The notes under the pieces are model-generated. The model was not told the origin of the DNA, did no database searches, and saw nothing but the letters and a program-made list of their open reading frames with translations. Shown here in pieces: positions 1-4,572 of a stretch of DNA of 5,071 nucleotides. The position numbers were made by a program, and so were the translations under genes. Position 1 is the first letter of the stretch, and each line of letters starts with the position of its first letter. This DNA comes from Bacteroidota bacterium (GTDB lineage Bacteria > Bacteroidota > Bacteroidia > J057), in the NCBI GenBank assembly GCA_004292985.1, contig RDXT01000484.1, forward strand, positions 1 through 5,071, given 5' to 3'.

Positions 1-541
1 GGATTTTATTGGTGCCAAAGGGACTCCGCGACCCGATGCCCCGGATCGTGATCCGGTGGGTGCTGAGGGTGCCGCTGTGCATATATACACCCGGCACGCG
101 GTTAAGCGCAGGCGTGAGCGCCAGCCCATTATCCCGAGCCAGCTCGCGCGGCGTAACCACCGACACGCTCCCCGGCTGGTCGAGGTAGCGGCTCCTCGGG
201 CCAAAATCGGTGATTACAATCTCCTCGCGCAGTTCTTTGGTCGCCGGAGTCAGCGCTATCCCCACATAGGCATCTGCATTTTCCACCACCCTGTTACCCC
301 CCTCATATCCCTTCGCACGAACCTGTAGGGTAGCCGGAAGCGCCGCCACGCGCAGGGAAAAGCGCCCTTCCGCATCCGAAACGGCTGTATATTCACCCGA
401 AGTCAGTTCTGCCCCCGCAAGCGGACCTTTGTTTAAGGCGTCAAACACGCGGCCCCGCAATGTGACCTGGGCACGGAGGCCATTCATTGTCAGGAAGATA
501 GCTGCAAAAACAAGAACAGACAGGCGAAAAAACTTCGTCAT
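1..541 (-). CDS. TonB-dependent outer-membrane receptor, N-terminal part (cut by window edge)
   Basis: Reading from the ATG at 541 toward position 1 gives 180 open codons with no stop, so the gene continues beyond the left edge. Residues 1-24 form a signal peptide (MTKFF, then a hydrophobic run) with likely cleavage after LRA, before QVTL. Residues about 25-100 form a carboxypeptidase-regulatory-like beta domain (VTLRGRVFD, AGAEL, VSDAEGRFSLRV), as is usual in Bacteroidota receptors. EEIVITDF at 106-113 is a plausible TonB box. The plug domain follows (GSVSVVTPRELA, ALNRVPGVYM, then ITIRGIGSRSPFGTNKI at 164-180). By family knowledge such proteins take up iron complexes or other large ligands across the outer membrane using TonB energy. 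The plug resembles FecA-like iron-complex receptors, but the substrate cannot be told without the barrel. The gene is divergent from the amidohydrolase at 735. No clear Shine-Dalgarno precedes the ATG. Confidence 0.9.
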   Translation of the reverse strand, partial: MTKFFRLSVLVFAAIFLTMNGLRAQVTLRGRVFDALNKGPLAGAELTSGEYTAVSDAEGRFSLRVAALPATLQVRAKGYEGGNRVVENADAYVGIALTPATKELREEIVITDFGPRSRYLDQPGSVSVVTPRELARDNGLALTPALNRVPGVYMHSGTLSTHRITIRGIGSRSPFGTNKI

Positions 542-615
542 ATAGCTGGGTTAAGTAAGGCTTTACGAAAATACAGATTGCAGCGGGTTTGAAGTGGAAA
601 AAACTACTTTTGGTT

Positions 616-623
616 TATCTTTG
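616..623 (+). promoter_or_regulatory. Candidate Bacteroidota -7 box upstream of amidohydrolase
   Basis: TATCTTTG at 616-623 matches the Bacteroidota -7 consensus TAnnTTTG exactly. The nearest TTTG upstream, at 588-591, is 24 nt away, longer than the usual 19-21, so the -33 element is poor. If used, transcription would start near 630 and leave a leader of about 105 nt containing the hairpin at 654-679 and the heptamer repeat. This is a sequence match only. Confidence 0.3.
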
Positions 624-653
624 TTGTAGATCCTGATTCCCGTTCCCAAAACG

Positions 654-679
654 CCCGCAGGTTCGGAAAACGCTGCGGG
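654..679. repeat. GC-rich hairpin in the divergent intergenic region
   Basis: CCCGCAG at 654-660 pairs with CTGCGGG at 673-679. The stem can extend inward with GTT at 661-663 against AAC at 669-671, leaving a single bulged G at 672 and a 5-nt loop (CGGAA), about 10 bp in total. No T-run follows on either strand, so it is not a standard intrinsic terminator. It lies between the divergent receptor and amidohydrolase and would be in the leader of the latter if transcription starts near 630. It interrupts the heptamer-like repeat on both sides. Confidence 0.6.
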
Positions 680-685
680 GGTTTG

Positions 686-734
686 CCTGAACCCTGATCC
701 TTGTTCCCTGTCAACTGTTCCCTGTACCCTGCCT
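686..734 (+). repeat. Degenerate 7-bp tandem repeat, seven units, consensus CCTGTTC
   Basis: Seven contiguous units tile this stretch without gaps: CCTGAAC, CCTGATC, CTTGTTC, CCTGTCA, ACTGTTC, CCTGTAC and CCTGCCT. Positions 3 and 4 (TG) are invariant, and position 1 is C in six of seven units. The array ends at 734, directly abutting the ATG at 735. Two further units in a different phase, CCTGATT and CCCGTTC, lie at 632-645 on the far side of the hairpin. The pattern resembles the short tandemly repeated heptamers described in intergenic DNA of cyanobacteria. Its role here is unknown: it could be a slippage-prone spacer, a binding array or neutral repeat DNA. Confidence 0.75.
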
Positions 735-1562
735 ATGCGCCTCGATGCCCACAATCATTTCTGGAAGTATTCCCCGGAGGAATTTGCCTGGATTTCAGAC
801 GAAATGAGCTATATCCGCCGCGATTTTTTGCCGGAGCAGCTCTATGCCGAGCAAATACGCTATGGCTGGGAGGGCAGTATTGCCGTGCAGGCAGCCCAGA
901 CGGTAGCGGAGACCGAATTTTTGCTGTCTTTGGCAGGGTCTGAGCCAAATATCCGGGGGGTAGTCGGCTGGTTGGACCTCTGCGCGCCCGATATTGGGGA
1001 GCAATTAGACGTATGGGCGCCCCATTCCCGGCTGGTGGGCCTGCGGCATGTCGTGCAGGGCGAGCCGGACGACCGATTTATGCTGCGCAAGGACTTTATG
1101 CAGGGCATTTCCCTGCTGGAGCGGCACGGACTTACCTATGATATCCTTATTTACCCCCGCCACCTGCCCGTAGCGCTGGAGCTGGTGAAGCAATTTCCTG
1201 CCCAGAAGTTCGTCATTGACCACCTGGCCAAGCCGCCCATCCGTGCGCAGGAGAGAGAACCCTGGGCCAGGGACCTGCGTGCGTTTAAAGAGCAGCCCCA
1301 TGTGTTTGCCAAACTTTCGGGACTGGTAACGGAGGCCGACTGGGCAGCCTGGCGACCCGACGATTTTCGCTTTTACCTCGACACAGCCTTCGAAGTATTT
1401 GGTCCTCAGCGACTTATGATCGGAAGCGACTGGCCTGTCTGCCTGCTGGCAGGTACCTACTCAGAGGTCATGGGAATCGTTCCGGCCTATGTGAGCCAGC
1501 TCAGTGAGACAGAACAAGCGGCAGTTCTGGGCGGAACCTGCGCGGCATTTTACGCCGTCTGA
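735..1562 (+). CDS. Amidohydrolase family 2 protein, L-fuconolactonase/sugar-lactonase-like
   Basis: This 275-residue protein has the usual length for the metal-dependent TIM-barrel hydrolases of COG3618, which include L-fucono- and L-rhamnono-lactonases. Visible family motifs are the N-terminal DAHNHFW (H6 and H8, metal-site type), VQA at 51-53, VGLRHVVQ at 101-108, VIDHLAKPP at 160-168, AKLSG at 192-196 and the C-terminal GSDWPVC at 230-236 with D232 as the expected catalytic aspartate. No signal peptide is seen, so it is probably cytoplasmic. By family it would hydrolyse a sugar lactone or related ester; the exact substrate is not readable. The ATG at 735 is the natural start because DAHNHFW normally sits a few residues from the N-terminus. 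No Shine-Dalgarno is present; the heptamer repeat runs straight into the start codon. The last 13 bp overlap the convergent gene at 1550-2080. Confidence 0.88.
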   Translation: MRLDAHNHFWKYSPEEFAWISDEMSYIRRDFLPEQLYAEQIRYGWEGSIAVQAAQTVAETEFLLSLAGSEPNIRGVVGWLDLCAPDIGEQLDVWAPHSRLVGLRHVVQGEPDDRFMLRKDFMQGISLLERHGLTYDILIYPRHLPVALELVKQFPAQKFVIDHLAKPPIRAQEREPWARDLRAFKEQPHVFAKLSGLVTEADWAAWRPDDFRFYLDTAFEVFGPQRLMIGSDWPVCLLAGTYSEVMGIVPAYVSQLSETEQAAVLGGTCAAFYAV

Positions 1563-2080
1563 GGCTGTCCGAAAGGGGCGGGTTTCCACATCCGGATGAT
1601 CATCAGCGCCGGAAGCAGCAGATAGGGCAGATTTACCCAGAAATAGTGCATTGTATCGGGTTGCACGCAACCGGGCAGTGCCTTCCAGCCTTCGCGGGCC
1701 ACCTGGCCAAACATTCCCTCTGCCATATAGGTGATCATGCCGTGGGTTAATGCCCCGCCATAGACCAGGCCTGGCACGCGGATGTTGTTATTGCCTTTGA
1801 TAAAGCCCACGATAAAAAACACATACATCGGCAGCCAGACGAAGGCCGAGATAAAGGCAGACACACGCACCTGCGGCGGGTTAACGATCAGCAGGGGGTC
1901 AGCCTTGGCGGCGTAGGTGGTGTAAATAAAGCGCTCGACCGCCCAGGACGAATTGGGGTCCAGTTGGGCGTTGAGGCCATTTACGGTGTCTGTGATGATG
2001 GACGTGCAGGTGAATGCGCAGAAGGCTACGATAAAAAAATAATCATACTTCCGCTTGTTCAGAGGAATGCTTCCGGTCAT
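1550..2080 (-). CDS. EXPERA-domain membrane protein, TMEM97/sigma-2 receptor-like
   Basis: This 176-residue protein has four hydrophobic segments, at about 14-32, 74-95, 103-124 and 148-165. The pattern fits the EXPERA family (emopamil-binding protein, TM6SF, TMEM97/sigma-2 receptor). Parallels with human TMEM97, from memory, include DPLL followed by a Pro pair, a helix with LP then FIKG, IRVPGLVYG, and a last helix with PYLLLP. D31 and D61 sit where TMEM97 has the ligand-pocket residues Asp29 and Asp56; the counterpart of Glu73 appears to be S78. Animal members bind sterols and act in lipid handling; the bacterial role is unknown. The start ATG at 2080 lies 13 nt after the amidase stop, so the two genes are probably one transcript. 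The 3' end overlaps the plus-strand amidohydrolase by 13 bp. The family call is by motif recognition, not alignment. Confidence 0.8.
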   Translation of the reverse strand: MTGSIPLNKRKYDYFFIVAFCAFTCTSIITDTVNGLNAQLDPNSSWAVERFIYTTYAAKADPLLIVNPPQVRVSAFISAFVWLPMYVFFIVGFIKGNNNIRVPGLVYGGALTHGMITYMAEGMFGQVAREGWKALPGCVQPDTMHYFWVNLPYLLLPALMIIRMWKPAPFGQPQTA

Positions 2081-2093
2081 AGATGAGAAAAGG

Positions 2094-3023
2094 TCAAAGT
2101 GAGTCTTCTTCTTCGAAGCCAGGTGCGCCCGGATCGCCTTCAGGGCCGTCGGACCCTTCGCTGATGTCTCCGTGGATGCCCCGCAGGTTGTCGAGGTCTT
2201 CTTCGGTCATGGAACTGCTCAGAGAGCGTGTGCGGGCTACAGGCGCAAGTGCCGAAGGGGTAAATGTCTGATCCTGAACGCCGTCTATTACCCTTGCCCA
2301 GTCGAAGGCCGGACCAATGTCCCATTTGCCTGTCTCGCGGTAGTTGACGTGGGATACGATTCCGGGGAAATTGATCACATCTGTCGAAGGGAGATAGCGC
2401 TTTTCCTCCGGCAAAAATGCGCGGGGAATCTGGTATTGGGTAGTCAGGTAGCGCAGCAGGATGATGATGCTGTCGTATTGTGCATCCGTGTAAGCGGCAA
2501 AATAGCTATAGCCGCGGAAGGGCTTGTCGAGTTTGATATATGCCTCGTGGTCGTCGAGGGAGCAATAGGCATCTTTGTAGATGGTGAGCAGTTTGCCGCC
2601 GCTTTCTTGAAGCGGGCCGATATTGCTGATCTCGATAGCGATGCTGCTTTTGTCTTCCAGGCCGGAGGGGCCATAGGCTGTGCCTTTGATGCCGAGGTGG
2701 TAGGACCAGAGCGCCGAGCTGAACAGACGCACAATCGCGCCATTCCGCCCGATGACAAAAGGTGTTGAAACGTGATAGTCTTTTTTGGTAAGGGTCGTCA
2801 GGTCTCCGCCCAGATAACCCGCCGTGAAGTGCAGTACAATGCGTTTTTTCGCAAATTTTTCCTGGTAATAATACCCTGAGGTGCCCGCAGGCTCATATTC
2901 GTGCAAGGTAAAGGTCAGACTTTCGCCTGCGAGTGCGATGGTCGTACGCTTTAATACGTTGGGTGCAGTTTCCGCCTTGGCTATGGCGCGGGCTTCATGG
3001 GCAGGAATATCCAGATAGTGCAT
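2094..3023 (-). CDS. N-acetylmuramoyl-L-alanine amidase, AmpD/Amidase_2 type, with acidic Gly-X-Y tail
   Basis: The 309-residue product carries a zinc amidase domain at about 58-245. Visible residues fit the AmpD set: H65 in IVLHFTAG, E131 in SSIAIEISNIG, and H225, K233 and D235 in HVNYRETGKWDIGPAFDW, with the 8- and 10-residue spacings seen in AmpD. H109 is in the conserved SYHLG. Such enzymes cut the bond between N-acetylmuramic acid and L-alanine in peptidoglycan or its fragments. There is no signal peptide, so it is either cytoplasmic (muropeptide recycling) or leaves by another route. Residues about 250-309 are low-complexity: a Ser-rich stretch (SLSSSMTEED), then acidic sequence with Gly-X-Y triplets (GPE GDP GAP) ending in EEEDSL. 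It is followed after 13 nt by the EXPERA gene. No convincing promoter box was found in the 94-nt gap upstream. Confidence 0.88.
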   Translation of the reverse strand: MHYLDIPAHEARAIAKAETAPNVLKRTTIALAGESLTFTLHEYEPAGTSGYYYQEKFAKKRIVLHFTAGYLGGDLTTLTKKDYHVSTPFVIGRNGAIVRLFSSALWSYHLGIKGTAYGPSGLEDKSSIAIEISNIGPLQESGGKLLTIYKDAYCSLDDHEAYIKLDKPFRGYSYFAAYTDAQYDSIIILLRYLTTQYQIPRAFLPEEKRYLPSTDVINFPGIVSHVNYRETGKWDIGPAFDWARVIDGVQDQTFTPSALAPVARTRSLSSSMTEEDLDNLRGIHGDISEGSDGPEGDPGAPGFEEEDSL

Positions 3024-3064
3024 ACTTCAGTAATTTGGGCGTTTTTTATTACGAAGCTCAATAT

Positions 3065-3109
3065 GCTGCGAAGGATAAGATTATCCAAAAAAATCTTATC
3101 CCCCGCAGC
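3065..3109. repeat. Imperfect inverted repeat with nested dyad between superoxide dismutase and amidase
   Basis: Outer arms GCTGCG (3065-3070) and CGCAGC (3104-3109) pair. After a 2-by-2 mismatch (AA against CC), inner arms GGATAAGATT (3073-3082) and AATCTTATCC (3092-3101) pair perfectly around a 9-nt loop. The left inner arm also starts a second dyad, GGATAA-GA-TTATCC, at 3073-3086. It lies 8 nt past the superoxide dismutase stop and 41 nt before the amidase start. As RNA from the minus strand it could stop transcription or protect a 3' end, but the T-run is in the loop and not after the stem. As DNA it could bind a dimeric regulator of the amidase-EXPERA pair. Confidence 0.7.
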
Positions 3110-3117
3110 TTTATTCC

Positions 3118-3885
3118 TCAGAGGATGGCTTTTTCGTAGCGGGCACCCACTTCTTTCCAGTTCACCACATTAAAAAAGGCGCTGATATAGTCGGGGCGTT
3201 TGTTCTGGTGCTTGAGGTAATAGGCATGTTCCCACACATCGAGGCCCAGCACAGGCGTACCGGTTTTTCCGGCGATCTGGAGCATCAGCGGATTGTCCTG
3301 GTTGGGAGTGGTGCTGATAAAGAGCGTTTTATCCTTCGCCACACAGAGCCATACCCAGCCGGAACCGAATACCCCTTTGGCGGCGTTGGTGAATTCTTCC
3401 TTAAATTTATCCACTGAAGTGTAGGTGCTTGTCAGGGCCGCAGCCAGTTTGCCTTCAGGGGCAGCAGAGGTGCCGGGTGACATGATTTGCCAGAAAAAAG
3501 AGTGATTCCAGTGGCCTCCGGCATTGTTGCGGATTTTTTTATCGCTATCTGCCGCTGTGATCCGGGAAACGATGTCTTCGAGTTCGTAGTCAGCGTACAC
3601 CGTGCCTTTCACCGCGTCATTGAGGTTATTGACATAGGCCTGGTGGTGTTTGCCGTGGTGGATTTCCATGGTCAGCTTGTCCACATACGGCTCCAGGGCA
3701 GCCGTGTCATAGGGTAGGGGAGGCAGGGTGAAAGCAGCTGCGCGGCGGTTCTGAGGTGCGGGCAGGACATTTCCGGCGGGTTTATCCGCAGCGGAAACGG
3801 TTGATTTACAGGCTTGTATAAAGGGGGCCATCACTGCGCCCACCGAAACGAGTAATCCGGTTTTGAGAAAGGTACGTTTTTCCAT
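3118..3885 (-). CDS. sodA: Superoxide dismutase, Fe/Mn family with Mn-type residues, exported as a Tat-like lipoprotein
   Basis: The enzyme converts superoxide to oxygen and hydrogen peroxide. The four metal ligands are visible: H76 in EIHHGKHH, H128 in GGHWNHSFFW, and D216 and H220 in LDVWEHAYYL. G124 together with Q196 in PNQDNPLM is the arrangement typical of Mn enzymes; Fe enzymes carry the glutamine at the first site instead. Metal use still cannot be proved from sequence. The 255-residue length exceeds the usual 200 or so because of an N-terminal export signal: EKRTFLK resembles a twin-arginine motif with Lys-Arg in place of Arg-Arg, followed by a hydrophobic run and a lipobox-like IQAC with C26. 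A linker at about 27-52 leads to the catalytic domain (FTLPPLPYD). It would therefore act outside the cytoplasm, membrane-anchored. It has its own promoter candidate at 3916-3946, and an inverted repeat follows the stop. Confidence 0.93.
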   Translation of the reverse strand: MEKRTFLKTGLLVSVGAVMAPFIQACKSTVSAADKPAGNVLPAPQNRRAAAFTLPPLPYDTAALEPYVDKLTMEIHHGKHHQAYVNNLNDAVKGTVYADYELEDIVSRITAADSDKKIRNNAGGHWNHSFFWQIMSPGTSAAPEGKLAAALTSTYTSVDKFKEEFTNAAKGVFGSGWVWLCVAKDKTLFISTTPNQDNPLMLQIAGKTGTPVLGLDVWEHAYYLKHQNKRPDYISAFFNVVNWKEVGARYEKAIL

Positions 3886-3915
3886 CGGGTAAAAGGGTTG
3901 ATTTTTTCGTATGGA

Positions 3916-3946
3916 GAAAGGTACAGCGATTTGGCCGTATGTGCAA
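3916..3946 (-). promoter_or_regulatory. Candidate Bacteroidota promoter for superoxide dismutase
   Basis: On the minus strand, TTG (plus positions 3944-3946, in CTTG) is followed by exactly 20 nt and then TACCTTTC (3923-3916). The latter matches TAnnTTTG except for the last base. The expected start of transcription is around 3909, giving a leader of about 24 nt before the ATG at 3885. The box lies inside the 77-nt gap between the PAS gene stop and this gene. No hairpin resembling a terminator was seen in that gap. Confidence 0.5.
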
Positions 3947-3962
3947 GAGGGTTCTTGCCGGG

Positions 3963-4517
3963 TCAGAGCTGCTTTTTGAGGCGCTCGATGGTCCGGGTCA
4001 GGTTGTCGGTACAGCGTTCGCAGAGTCCGAAACTGACCTTGAGGGGCTGCTCGATCAGGGCGGCGGTCAGGGCATCAGAAATTTCCATCCAGGCGCCTGT
4101 CTGTTCCGCGTAAATTTTATTGCATTTGCTGCACATTGGAATGCCCCTTACCATGCCCTGCGACAAGACCTCCTCGCGCAGAGGCTGTCCCCGTGGCTGC
4201 TCCAGAACCGTCTTGCTGTGAATTTCCAGATATTGTTCTTCTCTTGGCCAGATACACAGCTCCATAATGCGGATCAGTTGGGCATTGTCGCAGCGGAAAG
4301 CCACCCTGACCTCGCGGCGGGCCTCGCGCACGGCATCAAAGAGTTCTTTATACAGCTTTCCGACCAGGCCATAGGACATAAACTCCCAGATAGACCTGCC
4401 AATCACCCCTTCGGATAAATCTTCCGCCTGGTTTTCCTGCGCGAAAGCCACCCAATCGGCATTTACCGAGCGGATAATGTCCTGACTGTCTATCTGATAT
4501 ACGACCTTCCCTTCCAT
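3963..4517 (-). CDS. Small PAS-like protein with C-terminal paired CxxC (zinc-type) motif
   Basis: The product is 184 residues from the ATG at 4517. Residues about 5-107 look like a single PAS-type sensor fold (VVYQIDSQDIIRSVNADW, GRSIWEFM, then a beta-rich end EQYLEIHSK). The C-terminal part has CSKC (C129, C132) and CERC (C166, C169) flanking TGAWMEI. This layout matches the tail of many bacterial PAS or receiver signalling proteins (pattern CxxCKKI, W, then FxHGICPxC), probably a metal or redox site. No kinase, cyclase, DNA-binding or membrane segment is visible, so any output must go through a partner. No ligand can be inferred. A GTG at 4523 in frame would add two residues; the ATG is preferred because GAGG lies 5 nt upstream of it and overlaps the GTG. 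It sits 77 nt upstream of superoxide dismutase and has its own promoter candidate. Confidence 0.82.
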   Translation of the reverse strand: MEGKVVYQIDSQDIIRSVNADWVAFAQENQAEDLSEGVIGRSIWEFMSYGLVGKLYKELFDAVREARREVRVAFRCDNAQLIRIMELCIWPREEQYLEIHSKTVLEQPRGQPLREEVLSQGMVRGIPMCSKCNKIYAEQTGAWMEISDALTAALIEQPLKVSFGLCERCTDNLTRTIERLKKQL

Positions 4518-4522
4518 AGGCA

Positions 4523-4526
4523 CCTC
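4523..4526 (-). promoter_or_regulatory. Shine-Dalgarno-like GAGG that decides the PAS gene start
   Basis: On the minus strand GAGG is followed by 5 nt and then the ATG at 4517. The same G-rich stretch overlaps the alternative in-frame GTG at 4523-4521, which therefore has no usable ribosome site ahead of it. This is one of the few genes in the window with such a site. Confidence 0.45.
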
Positions 4527-4535
4527 ACGAGGAAG

Positions 4536-4567
4536 GAAAGATAGGAAAACTCTGCGGGGATGCCAAA
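4536..4567 (-). promoter_or_regulatory. Candidate Bacteroidota promoter for the PAS gene
   Basis: On the minus strand TTTG (plus positions 4567-4564) is a full match to the -33 element. It is followed by exactly 20 nt and then TATCTTTC (4543-4536), which matches TAnnTTTG except for the last base. Transcription would start near 4529, about 12 nt before the ATG at 4517, which favours the ATG over the GTG at 4523. The element starts 5 nt past the stop of the dioxygenase gene. The spacer contains the octamer CCCCGCAG, also found in two other gaps of the window. Confidence 0.55.
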
Positions 4568-4572
4568 TCCTT

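Noticed and set aside
56..328. Open frame of 90 codons on the plus strand
   Set aside because: It is antisense to the TonB-dependent receptor, which reads through the whole stretch with a signal peptide and plug motifs.
563..574. TATTTTCG on the minus strand as a -7 box for the TonB-dependent receptor
   Set aside because: It has one mismatch to TAnnTTTG and no TTG at 19-21 nt upstream, so it is too weak to list as a promoter.
632..734. CRISPR array or riboswitch
   Set aside because: The repeat unit is 7 bp with no spacers, and the hairpin plus array matches no riboswitch class that I recognise.
563..754. Open frame of 63 codons on the minus strand across the divergent gap
   Set aside because: It runs through the hairpin and the heptamer repeat, has no domain-like content, and overlaps the start of the amidohydrolase.
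2172..2768. Open frame of 198 codons on the plus strand
   Set aside because: It lies antisense within the amidase gene, whose catalytic motifs are intact, and its translation shows no recognisable domain.
3065..3109. Rho-independent terminator of superoxide dismutase
   Set aside because: The stem is good, but the T-run is in the loop and no T-run follows the stem on either strand, so I listed it only as an inverted repeat.
3939..4418. Open frame of 159 codons on the plus strand
   Set aside because: It is antisense to the PAS-CxxC gene, whose motifs clearly define the coding strand.
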